Shown here piece after piece: positions 10,539 through 22,374 of a stretch of DNA of 64,000 nt. How positions within the stretch are numbered: the stretch's first letter is position 1; each line of letters starts with the position of its first letter. The notes beneath the pieces were generated by a model. The model saw only the letters and a list, made by a program, of their open reading frames with translations, was not told where the DNA came from and did not search any database. This DNA is from Drosophila persimilis. Its lineage: Eukaryota; Arthropoda; Insecta; Diptera; Drosophilidae. The position numbers and the translations under genes are program-made. The DNA lies in contig NW_020825327.1 of the NCBI RefSeq assembly GCF_003286085.1, forward strand, positions 372,001 through 436,000, given 5' to 3'.

Positions 10539-12390
10539 TGTAACGTGTCACGCACGTCTGTGTATATAAATCCTACCATGCTAGCTGTTATTCAGCGAAG
10601 GGAAGCACACGCTTTGGGTTTCCGGCCTCTGCTCGTTGGCTATTGGAGTAATGTTCTTGCCCCCCTCCTGCTGGTGGCCTATACGCATTATACCGCGAAT
10701 GAAGTAGCGTGTCACGACGAAAATGCTTAACCGGGAGACACTGTTTATCCCTGAATAGAATTGTGGATGTGTGCTGGAAAGGTATCTCAGCTCCGCCTCT
10801 GGTGTTGTCGAGGTCGTGTCGCCCACCCTACCATGGCCATTCCAAACCGTTCGATTTAATGACGGAATGGCCCCTTTGTCCTGGGCATCCTACATGGGGA
10901 ATTTGCCAGCGAAAGCAAAGCGGTAGATTAATACATTATAAAGTTTATTCACTTACTGGCTAAAACAATAACATTACCCGCAAATACCATAATATAATCC
11001 CCCGCATTAAAAAAATAGCTAAATGAAATATATGTATAAAATCCCTACAAATACTTGGCTATGTGTCATACAAATGATATACTAAACAAGTCCGAAATGG
11101 ACAAACTAACTTGCTTGCTGACTCCGTAATGTTACGAAACCATTTCGAGTGGGCACTTCTTCCTCTCACTCACCGACCGGCCCTAGTTCCCTTGTTTCAA
11201 GTTGTAATTTATTAATAACAGAATTTAAGTCCACTCATACCTTTTCTCCAGTTTATGGCTCCATCGGCGAAAGCGCTTTCCTCGATGAATACCTAAAGCT
11301 GCTGTGGTGGAAAAACACTTAAATGGGCACAAGGTTGGGGGATATCATATTTGCAGATCGGCGAGAGTCACTATAAGCCACTACCGGAATCAAATCAAAT
11401 TCTCTCCTAATTAACTCCGCACAAAAATCATACTTAATAACACATTTACAAACGCGAATACAATTACTCCGTCAATCCGTTGCTTCCTCTTTTTTTCTAT
11501 TCTCTTTCTCCCGACTGTTATCTATGTTTCCTTTCCACCTCCTGGGCGAAAGGGAACAGCACAAATTTTTTCCCCTGCTTCTGCAGGTGAAAGGTACGCG
11601 AAAGCAAAGAAAAGGCTAAACGGCCAATCTCCGACGGTGCTAGATCGACACTTTCTCTCCGCCGATCTGCTCGCGACCAAGGGACGGGCCCTCCTTATCT
11701 GCCGCGTCGCGCTCGACTACTAAAGTGCCGACGCCAACGCCTCGGGAAGCTAGCCGCTTGGGGGGACCGAGCGCTCCCCAAATGTCTTCTCCCTCTGCTT
11801 CCACGCTCGCTTCTCCGATGGCTGAGCGCTTTCCAGACAACCCCAAAGGTTTAAACGCCACTTTGTTAGGCTTGCGGCTGCTGTTGTTTGCTGGCTGGCT
11901 TCCTTGGACGATCGAATCCGCACTGATTAACTCGATTTACTAAGCGCCAAGACTACAAATGGGACAACTCTTTGATATTTTCCTTTAGCCCTTCTCTTCT
12001 TTTCCCGCAGCACTTACCCCAATTGGACTCAGCGCTATACGGCTTCTGACGACTGAATACGACGCCCACTCGCCCTCAACAAAGAAACTCGCAGTCGAAT
12101 ATTGGATTTAGATATTTAGATTTCCTAGAGTTTTTCTTTCACTAAATTCTTTCTTTTTCCTTTTCGTCGGACCGATGCGCAACCGACTCAATTGACTTTC
12201 ACGAGGGAATAGCGACGCCAACGTTCTGGCGGCAAATCCTCTAACAGGTCCCTGGATGCATTTTCAACAGAGATAGCCTGACGTTTTGAGCTGTTACCGT
12301 CTTTTTGGTTTTCCCTTGACCCATCGTTCGCCTGCCACTCTGAGCACTAGCCACAAAAAAACTGAGCATTTTCTGCTACAAGCGCTACAG
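10539..12390 (+). repeat. Unidentified 1.8-kb dispersed repeat, copy 2
   Basis: Direct copy of 6153-7976, starting TGTAACGTGTCA and ending around GCTACAAGCGCTACAG. The TATATAAATCC box and the TTATTCAGCG that follows it are kept. The copies differ by scattered substitutions and short indels (for example a small insertion near 11060-11100), so they are not a very recent duplication. It has inserted into, or truncated, the I-like LINE on its left. Confidence 0.8.
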
Positions 12391-13459
12391 CTCCTAATAT
12401 GGCGTTTTATGTCTTTTAGACTAGATTGGTTTTAAGCCAAACGCAGTGAGAACATCTTCGCATGTGTTAGTAAACACACATTTACATATTAATATCTATG
12501 TATTTAAATAAATCAAACAAATAACAGCTTTTATTTTATAGCCCACGCCCAAGTGTCCCGCACCACCACCCACCCTGCCCATTTTGTATTTATTTTGATT
12601 CGGTAAGGTCAGTCCATCAATAAGCTGAAGACTCAAACGAAAACCAAACTCAAATTTTAGTTCTAGCGGCCAGCAAAACAATAATACACACAAAAAGTAC
12701 TAACACATGCAGATGATCTCTCTGAGTTTGGCTCATGATGACGCGGCGGTAGCCGAACGCCAGACCCCCATGGGACGGAATATCTGTGTTCAACGTGCGA
12801 CATGTTCGTTCTATGAACTGGTACATCTATAGACTGTATGGTTAGTGATACGACTATACTCACATCGAAATCTGGACCTTTCCAACAACTGTGTTCGATC
12901 TGCATCTGCTTTATCCATTTCAGGAATCCCGCTACTATTTGCTTGTATAGTGATCGATGGTTCTATCGATAGTGTCTATGTGCATGGTAGAACAGTTTAA
13001 ATTAGAGGGAACACCTCGAATTTAGTGCAATTATGGCTTTAAAAATTAATTATAAATTCTGAACTCGAACTATACAAAATATGCTTGTACATTGGAGCTA
13101 AGTGTGTACCTTACTCGTGACCTTCTTCAACGTCAAAACAGAAAACTGTTTGAATTCTAAGCTTGTGTCTGTATATGTTGCTGTCATCACTGTAATTAAA
13201 AAAAGAAGAATACGCTAAATAAAATGAATTATTAATTAGGAACATTTTATGTATATGAATACGTCATTGTGGAAAACTGTGAATGTACCAAAATGCTTAC
13301 ATGTAAGGTTTTTTAGAGGAAACATTCTTCATATATATGTATGTACATACAAACGGAGTTCATATTAAACAAACACATATATAAGCAGTAAGAGAAAAAA
13401 ACCAATTAAACAAACACGTATATAAAAAAAAACAATTAAACGTTAAGTGGTTGTTCTAA
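12391..13459 (+). promoter_or_regulatory. CycD upstream region, probable promoter and 5' leader
   Basis: No transposon sequence is recognised here apart from the possibility noted for the TATCGATA site. The stretch just before the start codon is AT-rich with two near-repeats of TTAAACAAACAC followed by TATATAA (about 13365-13435). The extent of the promoter and any 5' non-coding exon cannot be read from sequence alone. Confidence 0.4.
12964..12971. promoter_or_regulatory. TATCGATA palindrome (DRE-type motif)
   Basis: TATCGATA is the core of the DNA replication-related element bound by DREF, common in promoters of Drosophila cell-cycle genes. It lies about 490 bp upstream of the CycD start codon. 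The same palindrome also occurs in the ends of hAT elements in this window, so a TE origin is possible. Confidence 0.45.
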
Positions 13460-14008
13460 ATGCAAAAAATGGATCTATTGTGTTCGGAAAGTCTTGTATG
13501 TGATTCAGATTTGTCATTGTATCGCATTAACAAACAAACGCTTGCTGCGCCCAAAATTAGAACTGATCTCGCCTCGATATGCCCCTCTATTACTTCTACT
13601 GGTGCTGGTAACGACGCAATCGCAGTTTCAAGTCAACCCAACGTCTCGCCTAATTCCGTCGTATGCAAAAGGAGTGAAATTGTTTATATATATACAGCAG
13701 ATTCATTAATCACACAAAACCAATCACTCCAACTTCAAGAACAAGGTATTAAGGAAAGATTTACTCGCAGCTGCAGCAAGGAGCCTTCGGCTCTTCGACC
13801 TCAAGAGTGGCAGACTAAATCCTACTCACGCGGTACAGATCACGTCAATACGGCTATTGGAGATCCTACTTTTAAATCAGATCGATGTCTGGAAAATGTG
13901 TTGAAAACTGAGGAAAAGCACCAAAATATAGTCGATACATATTTTATAACTGTGCAAAGAGATATAACTCCGGCAATGCGTAAAATTGTCGCTGAGTGGA
14001 TGATGGAA
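13460..14008 (+). CDS. CycD: Cyclin D, first coding exon (183 codons)
   Basis: D-type cyclins bind Cdk4/6 and direct it to Rb, promoting G1 progression and cell growth in the nucleus. The N-terminus has LLCSE (residues 6-10), an LxCxE Rb-binding motif at the position usual for D cyclins. A low-complexity middle follows. The exon ends with the start of the cyclin box (ITPAMRKIVAEWMME). It stops at a good 5' splice site, GAA|GTGAGT at 14008/14009, in phase 0. The frame is intact. Start 13460 gives MQKMDLL; the second ATG at 13469, in the better context CAAAAAATGG, may be the true start (MDLLCSE). If translation ran past the splice site it would stop after nine codons. Confidence 0.92.
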
Positions 14009-14279
14009 GTGAGTAATCTAGTGACCAGACGCCGTTAAGAAATTCAAACGCTATACATGATTTATTTCCTACTTTAAGTTTTATAGTCTTCATACAAGTA
14101 AAATGAGTATGTTGAGCTGGTACTCAACATTTATCGAGTGTAATCGCCTAGACCTCGGAAGCTAATATACGTACTAAAAATATATACTATCAAACCCCGG
14201 TAAATGAGCAATGTCTGCATGTATGTCCCTTTATTATACCCAGTACTTAATCATTGTTTCAAACTATAGACTTGACAAT

Positions 14280-15990
14280 ATCAATACATGTTACTTATTG
14301 TATGAAATGGCGGGACTAAAACTAATAGCCAGAAACCTTTATTTGACAGAAAAATGTTGGGCTTTGTGAATTTACTGGCGGAGTCAACTCGTTGAGCTTG
14401 AAATCTGAATATGTTTACATAATTTCCACGCTTTTTAGATTGACCCCATTTAAATTCAGTACATATGTAGCTTTGACCAAGCATAATAGGGCTCAAACCA
14501 TGAAATATTAAAGGATGAACCAAAGCACAAACTAAATGCTTACACTTTAGCTATATTAGATTGATCTTGAAAATTTTGGATTCAAAAGAGAATAACACCG
14601 GAACAATGCTTGTTTATTGGTCCATATCATTCGCGAAATCCAAATTGTCGTATTGGAATTGTAGATTTCCCCCATTGTTGAGGATAATTGCTCCATTTCA
14701 TCATTCTGTTGAATATTATGGTGAGAAAGTATTCTACACAGCTCGGCAATTCTATGATCATTTTCGGTCAGATCCCTGGTCCTTAATGACACTTGTATCT
14801 TCCCCTGCTTGGAATATGTGGTATCTTGTTGGTTAGTGAAAGCACAAAGCTAGTTGCTGGATGTGACTTGAAGACATTAACTAAATGGACAGAAAATGTA
14901 TTTGCCTTCTATTTATTGCTGCGAGCCTTCTCCTGTTCGTGTATGTAACGGTGATTCACTCTCATTTAGTGGACATACGACTCATTTAGCTTTCCGCACT
15001 GGAAATCGTTGGCTGTTTGGGGAGAGTTGCAAAAAAATATTTTGTATTTGAGCTTGGTTTCTATCATCTTCCATTTCTTTGCGTAGTAGATGGTTGGTTA
15101 TTTTTAACCGCTCCTTCGAGGCATCACAGCTTCGGCTTGCCACTCTCGCCGAAGTTTTTTCTTATTGCATGGCAGCTCTTCAATATGCCTGGGAACACAA
15201 CTGCTGTTGTGAAGTTTATTAGCTGTTACTATTGGAGTGGAAGGTTTTGGAGCCAGTGACATTACAGGCCCTAATGCTTCAACTGAGCTATCTATGTCAT
15301 CTTTACAGTAAATAATTTTGCAGCCACTTCTTTATTTCGTGTATTTGATCCAAAGTGTGAAATTGTTGCACACCTCTGTAACATCAAATTTAATCAAGTC
15401 AGGTTGCTTCTTCAGATCTGTGTAGGCCTAAGCTAAGCCTAAGCTTATTGGCCTAAGCTTGGCATTGTAGTCACCAGCTGCAATAAAGATGTCACCTAAT
15501 AGGTCGAAGAATTTTACCAATTCTGCTTTGGAAACTGCGGCTAGGTTTAAGTAACCGCTTTGAGTTTTGATATGAATTGATGTTGCCTGTTAATAAGTTG
15601 TAGAAAATATTGGCAACTGATAGTGCCTGATAGGACGTCTGATATAATTCTGCTTTGGAAACTGCGGCTAGGTTTAAGTAACCGCTTTGAGTTTTGATAT
15701 GAATTGATGTTGCCTGTTAATAAGTTGTAGAAAATATTGGCAACTGATAGTGCCTGATAGGACGTCTGATATGAATTCCAATACCCACATAAGCCTGGAA
15801 GTGGTAGCCTTTGAGATGAACTTAATTTTTGAGCATGACGCCAATGTCATGTCGATCGACGAACTGCAAGAGCTCGCATTAGAAGAACCATTTAAGCAGA
15901 TTTCTGTTTGATTAGAAGCTCAAGGAGAAGATTTTAATTGCGCAAAAGTTCCTCCATCGTTTATTGGATTGCTGCCATTGTATTTGTTAT
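14280..15990 (-). pseudogene. Jockey-clade ORF2 remnant
   Basis: Pieces in several frames show endonuclease motif IFIAAGDYNAKLRP (near 15460-15500), a linker IEELPCNKKKLRREWQA (near 15120-15180) and an RT-proximal segment with FLTIIFNRMMKWSNYPQQW (near 14640-14720). The catalytic RT palm is not seen. A 127-bp tandem duplication (15519-15772) lies inside it. The protein would nick and copy the element into DNA; this copy cannot. Confidence 0.65.
15519..15772. repeat. Tandem duplication, two 127-bp units
   Basis: The units 15519-15645 and 15646-15772 both start AATTCTGCTTTGG and end GACGTCTGATAT. I see no difference between them, so the duplication is younger than the decay of the surrounding LINE. 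Confidence 0.92.
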
Positions 15991-16019
15991 ATGTCGTTAC
16001 CAGCATTGATTCAATTCCA

Positions 16020-17400
16020 CTAGGCAATCGGAATGGATTCGCAGGGGTATATTGGGTAGTCATTTCTAGCCACTGTTGCGATGCCTGAAATTTCATTAGT
16101 CCGGCAGTGGTTTTTTGAAGACTGAGGTGTACGACTCGTTGGTGTAACTAAGCGCCTTAGGAAAAGAAACTCCTGGGGTTGTAGTTGATGTTGCATATGA
16201 CAAGTTTCGTCGGATTGTTGGCTTAGGCGATTTTGTAAACTCTTTATAGACAGGCCAACCTCGATAGTTAGCAGTATGGTTACCCCCACAGTTGCTACAT
16301 TTTTTGGCAGACGGCATATTTATGGGGCAAAACTCTGTGCTCAGCAGGCACCGGAGACTGCACGTTGGGTGCAATCAGTTTTCGTGTGTCCATATTCCTG
16401 GTAAGTTACTGTTCTACCTTCAACATTGCATGGGACGGGATTTTGTTTGTGCGGTTCCTCAACGGTGATTCAGTAGATATTGTAATTTGAGCTTCGCTTT
16501 TACTTATAGACATACTTTCAGGTGTCAGTTCTAACTTGAACATGGGATTTATTTATTTATTTGGCTTTCCTAGTGCTACAAGCAAGGGGCTTATAATTAG
16601 AGCACTAGTCACTAAACGTCACATTGGTTTTGGTTAAGTCAAACTAAACTAATATGATTATATTATCGTTCATTCTAATTCAGTTAAATATGTAAATATG
16701 TTACAGTAGTTATTATTAATTAAAGGTGATATTGTCTATTATTTTATTTTATTTAAATTTGGTTTCGAGGTGTTCAGTTTCTTAATCTACTATGCATAAT
16801 GGAAAGAATGGAGATTTATATTTATTATGTTCAAAGCCACTTTCATTTCAAAGCCCTTATCTTTAAGTCCAGCAATTATCTCATTGACTGAAGCTGTTGA
16901 TTCGATTCCTTTGACACTTATAATTAAGTATTTATTTTTTTCATTGTCGAGGTATTTGGCCACTATCTTGTTCTCCTTTTTATAGACGTGACATAAAATT
17001 TGTTTTCTCAAATTGTACCAGTTAATTTTTAAACCAATTCAGTAAAATTTACCTAACTTAGGTGTTTGAGCGCTATCATCCTCTTCTTTTTGGGTCGCTA
17101 AGAACCGCGATGTTTTTAGATGTTTCGGTTATTTTGGGTGCACTATTTTGCTGGCAATTTTCTTTTTATTTGCACAATGCGATCAAGCCCAGTCTGTTAG
17201 CGTTCCGTTAACGTTTTGCGTACTCTTCGGTTTGGAGAGGAGGAGCTTAATGAAATGAGTTGACAATACCGGGCTCTGAGAAACTACTGTTGTTGTCGTT
17301 GTTGAAGTCACAGTTGTAAGCTGTAAGTCATTGTACTGGTCGTAAAGGTCGGGGGACGGGCACTCCACGCCATACTTTGCAATTTGCTGCTTGAGCATAA
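16020..17400 (-). pseudogene. Jockey-clade ORF1 (gag-like) remnant
   Basis: The zinc knuckle KCSNCGGNHTANYRGWPVYK (about 16230-16295) is the usual jockey-clade C-terminal knuckle. A segment further N-terminal (16790-17011, ILCHVYKKENKIVAKYL and SVKGIESTASVNEI) matches the fold before the knuckle in these proteins. The N-terminus may start near 17398. The frame is broken several times and split by an AT-rich insertion between about 16545 and 16790. Gag-like ORF1 binds element RNA. Confidence 0.7.
16545..16790. repeat. AT-rich insertion with TTTA repeats
   Basis: Starts with ATTTATTTATTTATTT and then reads as AT-rich non-coding sequence with CTAGTGCTACAAGCAAGG. It separates two parts of the jockey ORF1. 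A TTTA-repeat start resembles the 3' tail of the CR1-like element at 44281, so it may be the 3' end of another LINE or a SINE. Confidence 0.45.
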
Positions 17401-17420
17401 TATCAAAGGTAGGCAGAGCG

Positions 17421-18032
17421 TGCTCTCTCCGCGTTCGTTTGCAAATTTACGGGTGCGCGTATAGAGAAGTACGCGAATGAAGAGAGTCGATTTTCGTCAT
17501 GTTGTTGTTGCTGCCGAGAGCGATTTTGGCAAATTTTTTCTTTATTGCTTACACAGACTGCTTGATAACTCTCTTGATACAAGAGACGCCTTCCACGCTT
17601 TTACCATTATTTCTCTATCTCTATATCTCTGTCTCTCTCTCACACACTCCCGATAACTAGCTACCTTTGACTGGTTGAGTGCGATTAGTATAATTCACTA
17701 CATTCACTGTCACTACACGGAACAACACAAGTACACCTATTTCTGTTTTTACACGGTTTTAAAATAACACGGTTTGAAAACCAAAAATTTTAAATTTTTG
17801 TACACGGTCTTATTCCATTCAACACACATAAAACACACATAGCTCACAAGCAGCTAGAAACCAAACGAAAACAAGAAATAACATAAAGAGAATATGTATG
17901 TACATATTTGCTTCTCTTGTTTGCATACATACAAGCAAATTTACTAGTCAGAGCAATCCGACGTCTTTGGCAAAGACATTTTTTATACGAAAATTTGTTT
18001 TTCTAAGTTTCCCAATTTGTTCCCTAATTTTT
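17421..18032. other. Unassigned intron segment
   Basis: AT-rich non-coding sequence with CT-rich tracts (about 17605-17645) and two ACACGGTTT runs near 17750-17775. The part near 17421-17550 may be the 5' leader of the jockey-type LINE. No reading frame or named repeat recognised. Confidence 0.4.
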
Positions 18033-20893
18033 TTTTAATGGACGTTGACATGCAATGACTGCATCTTACCAGAGTCGATGCAATTACTGCACCGTCAAGT
18101 GGCCCGAGTGACACCAGCAGAAGGCTGTTACGCTCGGATCCCAGGCAAAACGCAGCCCGTCTCCCGTCCAACCGACCGAGGGGCGCTGCCGCATTACGCG
18201 AGGTGCGTAGCCGAACCAAACGCGAACATGCAGGAAAGATAGTTGTAAGACTAATATTCGAGGAAAATTAGCACTACACTAACAAGAAACTTAAACATGC
18301 ATTCAAAATACATTTACGAATACCACTACAATTACTAATTACTAGAATGGTGAGTGAGGATTAGTAATTAAATAAAAGGAAGAGAATTAGTGGTGGATAT
18401 AAAATGGTAGAGAAATTATAATCCGAGCATAGGACCCTAAACGGTTCATGCAAGGAATAATTCGATCTACAAAGTGGAAAGAACAACGGTATAACATTTC
18501 TAGTAAGTTTAATAGGAATCGTGAAGTTTATGCGGCCCAACAGATCAGGGCTATCTATGTCCCCCTGATCAATTTGTGCACAAAAATCACACCAAGCATT
18601 TTCTTACGGTTAACGAATAATGGGAATAATGGGAGGTTTACTTATAGTAGTCTACTAGAGTAAGATGGGAGTATCACACCCGCATCCCAGTTAAGGCCCC
18701 TCAGAGGAAAGAGTAAAACTTTTTTCTTTACTGATTCTATACTGTCCGGGTGTACTTTGTACTGTTGGCACCATATACAGGAGCCGTATTCTGAGATCGG
18801 ACGAACTAGCGAGGTATACACAGTCTTTGTTATATAGGGGTCGTCAAATTCCTTTGACCACCTCTTTATAAACCCAAGCACGCCCATGGCCTTATTTACC
18901 ATAGTAGAAATGTGTTCAGAAAAGTTTAGCTTGGCGTCTAATATAACACCAAGATCATCCACTAGAGTAATTCTCTCAAGAGAACCACCACATAGGGTAA
19001 ATAGAGCCAACAAGGGGGCTAGAACGATGAAATGTCATAACTGTGCATTTCCAGGCATTAAAGTGTAACAAGCTTGAACAACACCGTGACTGAAAGTTAT
19101 TGAGTTCGGATTGCAAGCGAGAATGAAATGAAATGTCCTTATACTGGACACAGAGTTTAACATCATCCGAATACATGAGTACTCGAGAGTATGTTAGCAC
19201 CGAAGGCAAGTCATTATCTAATCGAACAAAAAAAGGCGGGACACAAAAATGTAACGAAAGCATTGTAAAAAATGTTTGTGCCCTTTATGACATCAGTGCA
19301 CAAGTACAGAGCGGACTAATCAAAATCGCTAATGAGATTATTAAGCTTCGCAAACTCGGCTTTACGAAAGCAGCGGTCACGTTCAGGTAGCCTACTCGAC
19401 CGATCCAATACAGTTGGTCCTATATCTAGCGACACTTCTAAAGTGGGATGGTAGGCGTCTTCAGGTATAGTGAGCGGAAGGGATCGGGTAAACAACACTA
19501 AGGTCGGATCCGATACAATGCACAGATCAAGCAGTCGACCCGAGGAGTTTTTAACATGATTGACTTGAGACAGGGACAGGTCAAGCAAGCTGTCAACAAA
19601 GTCATGTCGTGACATGGGCACTAGGTTACTAGACTAGTTTACCGAAGATCAAACAGTTCCTGGCAAGTTGAAGTCACCACGAACTATCATATGATCTTTA
19701 TCTGATAACGGGGAAGAAACAACGGTTAAAGCGGACAAGTGCTGCTCATAAATTGAAATATCCGAAGAAGGTGGGATATACGAGCAAGTAATGAATATAG
19801 CGAAAGCGGGAAGAATCAGTTTTACACACAGGAATTCCAGTTCCTGTTGAACTTGGACTGTAAAGTGTTCCGTCGTGAAGTTAGAGTCCACTGCAATCAG
19901 AACCCCTCCGGCACGTCGAGACGAACGGTCCTTTCTTAAAGTTTTGTACCGACCTGCCAAAACCTCGGAACTAAGAATGTCCGGCTTTAACCAGGTTTCA
20001 GTAAACACAATAACGTGGGAAGCAAATGCAACACTATCCCGGAAAAGAATGCTGATCTTACTACGCAAGCCTCTTACATTCTGATAGGTTACTAAAAGAG
20101 GAGTTATTTTTTTTGGAAAAGTGGAAGCAAGACGGGAAGTTGAGGAAGAGGAAGTTGAGGTTGAGGGTGGCACACTGGAAAGATTTGTAAAGGAAATGGG
20201 GGGCCTATTCTTCTCCTTAGCCTTTAACTCCTTCACCACCAAATGCTCCGCCCAAAATTTGGCGGAGCAAATGGTGCCAAATTGAGTTGGGGAGATGCTT
20301 ATCTTAAACGAGGCTATCTCCCTGGCATAAGAGAAGTTAAATTTCTCCACCTTTAAACACACGGCTTTTATTTAGCTTTGAATAAAAGCAATTACATGAT
20401 TCGATTTGAGGTCAGGGGCCAGCCGTAAAACAAAAACTTGTCGTTTTGGTGGGACTCCCACCAGTGGTTTAGTCACCACAGGCCTAGTACCTGTGGTAGC
20501 AATATCCGGAGGTCCGGAACGTCTATTTACTGGATGGATCGGGATAGACGGGACAACTAGCGAACTTGCGGACACCACAGACGCCGACGCTGCAGACGTA
20601 CTTGGCTGCACATTCTCCGAGGCGATGAATTCGGCTACCGAGTCTGCATCGCCAGCAGCTGCCGTTTCCCATGGAGTGGCAAACGAGATCAACTGCGAGA
20701 GCTACAAAACAGAGAGCTCTATTGCAGAAAGTTTAAAGAGCGAGAGAGAAAGAACACTTTGAGTTTGGATAATAGGGAACGAGTGATAGCTAAAGCGAAG
20801 ACTACGGGATAAGGGCGGGCTAAACTCAGCGTGAGCGTACTTACATTTAGCAACACACAAACACACGATTAACCAACGCACAGAATTAATATG
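18033..20893 (-). mobile_element. CR1-like LINE, family 1, copy A
   Basis: Read on the - strand: ORF1, endonuclease, RT C-terminus and a 3' end TGCATGTCAACGTCC near 18033. The same 3' end closes the + copy at 47717, so it is the true terminus. A deletion removes the end of the endonuclease linker and most of RT (junction near 19240-19320). The family resembles CR1-clade LINEs of insects. Confidence 0.82.
18642..20110 (-). pseudogene. CR1-like ORF2 remnant (endonuclease, part of RT)
   Basis: The endonuclease starts LLVTYQNVRGLRSK and continues through VFTETWLKPDILS, RAGGVLIAVDS and the catalytic DKDHMIVRGDFNLPG (19649-20110). After a stop and frame change, 19316-19621 carries DFVDSLLDLSLSQVNH. 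The RT palm is missing except for its end: MYSDDVKLCVQYKD (19100-19190; the usual box is YADD), then the thumb region (18642-19013). The enzyme is inactive. Confidence 0.8.
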
Positions 20894-20932
20894 AACGAGG
20901 GGGAACGTTGTGAGTTGCTGCGGAGACCGCAA
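20111..20932 (-). pseudogene. CR1-like ORF1 remnant
   Basis: Shows the RRM-like ORF1 C-terminal domain: RRQVFVLRLAPDLKSNHVIA, then a stop at 20372-20374, then FSYAREIASFKISISPTQF and FWAEHLVVKE. A serine-rich linker then runs without a stop into the endonuclease. The part N-terminal of the RRM-like domain is low-complexity (AEFIASENVQPSTSAAS). A further frame (20702-20932) holds the likely 5' end of the element. ORF1 probably binds RNA. Confidence 0.72.
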
Positions 20933-21915
20933 CTCTACATATATACCCGATACTTAGTCAGTATGGCTCTCCTCCGGCAGACGTCGCGAATATTAAGCGA
21001 CACGACAGAGTGCGTGCGAGAGAGACAGAAAATCATTCTGAGCGTGACGTCGGGCGCTGCGTAGCCACTGCAAATTGATTTGTTCCTTTTGGCTATAAAA
21101 ATGATCCGATCAGATCCAGATTCAGCAATCTGATAGATATGGACATTTTCTATGATTCTAGATTATAGAGCAGCGACATTTTATATCCGGACTTCTGTGA
21201 TATGTCACTGTTACAAGAATATTTCAAAACTTTGCCCCGCCCACTTTCGCCTCCACAAAGGGCGAAAATCTGTGGCATCCACAATTTCATAGATATGAGA
21301 AAACAGATAATCGCATAATCGTAGAGGATGACTATATCTTCTAGAGTGTAAAATCTGAACCAGATCGTATGATTATTATAGCCAGAATCAAGAAAACAAT
21401 TTCATTCTTTCTCGCTCTGTCTCTCTCTAACACAGAGGTTTCATGGTCGGTTTTGCCAATTGCAAAATATGAGTTCAAGGATCTCAGAACCTATAAGAGC
21501 CAGAGCAAACAAATTTGGTATCCACACTCCTGTGATATCGGACCTTGACCATTTTGTGTCAAAATTTCGCCACACCCCCTTCCGCCCCCGCAAAGGACGA
21601 AAATCTGAGGCATCAACAAATCTCAGAGACTATTAAGGCTAGAGTAACCAAATTTGGTACACACACTCCTGTTAGATCTCACTAAAAAAGTATATATAAA
21701 TTTCGACTCACCCCTTTCCGACCCCACAAACGACGAAAATCTGTGGCATCCACAATATTGAAGATACGAGAAAACTAAAAACCCGCAGTCCTAGAGAATG
21801 ACCATAACTACCATATTGCCGAAACTGGATCAGATGGGATCAATTTTATAGCCAGAAAGAACCTATCGATTTGCAGTGGTTACGTTGCGTCTTTCTCTCT
21901 CACACACACACACAC
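20894..21915. mobile_element. Helitron-like composite: two inverted DINE/ISY-like modules
   Basis: Begins with AACGAGGGGGAACGTTGTGA, the reverse of the 3' end of the full element at 41631-42748. After about 270 bases it switches to the opposite orientation and runs through the repeated CCGCCCCCGCAAAGGACG units to a degenerate end near a CA repeat (21898-21918). Includes a GA/CT-rich tract at 21407-21430. Confidence 0.75.
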
Positions 21916-22289
21916 ACTGTTCCTTGTTCAGTGTGCAGTGAACACGGAGGGGTGCGAGATAAAACGGCTGGTGTTAATAGTGGTAGATTCATAAGCAATA
22001 TCTAGCACCACAGTCAAATAGGTTCTTCGATCTTTGTTACTTTCCTGTTATCTCTAGGAGCACCGAATGATTCTGAGGATGCACTGCGGCATCGCAGACC
22101 TTGTCTAGACCCACTATCGATGTGTAGATCTACCGTGCCTTAAATTTCATGCACTTCTGATTTCTTTAGACGGTGGTTTTTGCAACTTGTTATTCGTCTC
22201 ATCTTTTTCTTTGTCGAATTTTTTGAAGAATTTTATCAGCGCTTGGATATACTAGAGCATTTCCAGAGCTTTCAAAAAGATAACTTTCT
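21916..22289. other. Unassigned intron segment
   Basis: Non-coding spacer between the Helitron-like element and the LOA LINE. No reading frame or repeat recognised. Confidence 0.4.
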
Positions 22290-22300
22290 AAATGATAATA
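22290..22300. repeat. Target-site duplication, left of LOA LINE
   Basis: AAATGATAATA, repeated exactly at 26973-26983 on the other side of the element. Confidence 0.9.
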
Positions 22301-22374
22301 GGTTAGGTTAGGTTGAGGCGGCTACCGGGCTCGCTCGGAGCCCGTCATTCCTTCCTGCGTTGTGAGACTTCCTA

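Larger units (their letters stand above)
14250..17420 (-). mobile_element. Jockey-clade LINE, decayed
   Basis: On the - strand an ORF1 with a gag-type zinc knuckle is followed by ORF2 endonuclease and RT-linker remnants, the order of jockey-clade LINEs. Internal deletions and stops are frequent. A separate AT-rich insertion interrupts ORF1 at about 16545-16790. The 5' region probably extends into 17420-18030. Confidence 0.7.

Noticed and set aside
6153..12380. One LTR element with 1.8-kb LTRs bounding 7977-10538
   Set aside because: The interior is a - strand I-like LINE, a Helitron and a GC-rich island, with no gag or pol of LTR type, so the copies are independent insertions or a duplication.
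18448..18663. 71-residue + strand reading frame
   Set aside because: Antisense to the C-terminal region of the CR1-like ORF2; same sequence is coding on the other strand at 47240-47470.
21540..21800. Regularly spaced GC-rich units that might look like a CRISPR array
   Set aside because: The units are degenerate internal repeats of a Helitron-like element, present in several dispersed copies of eukaryotic type; no cas genes.
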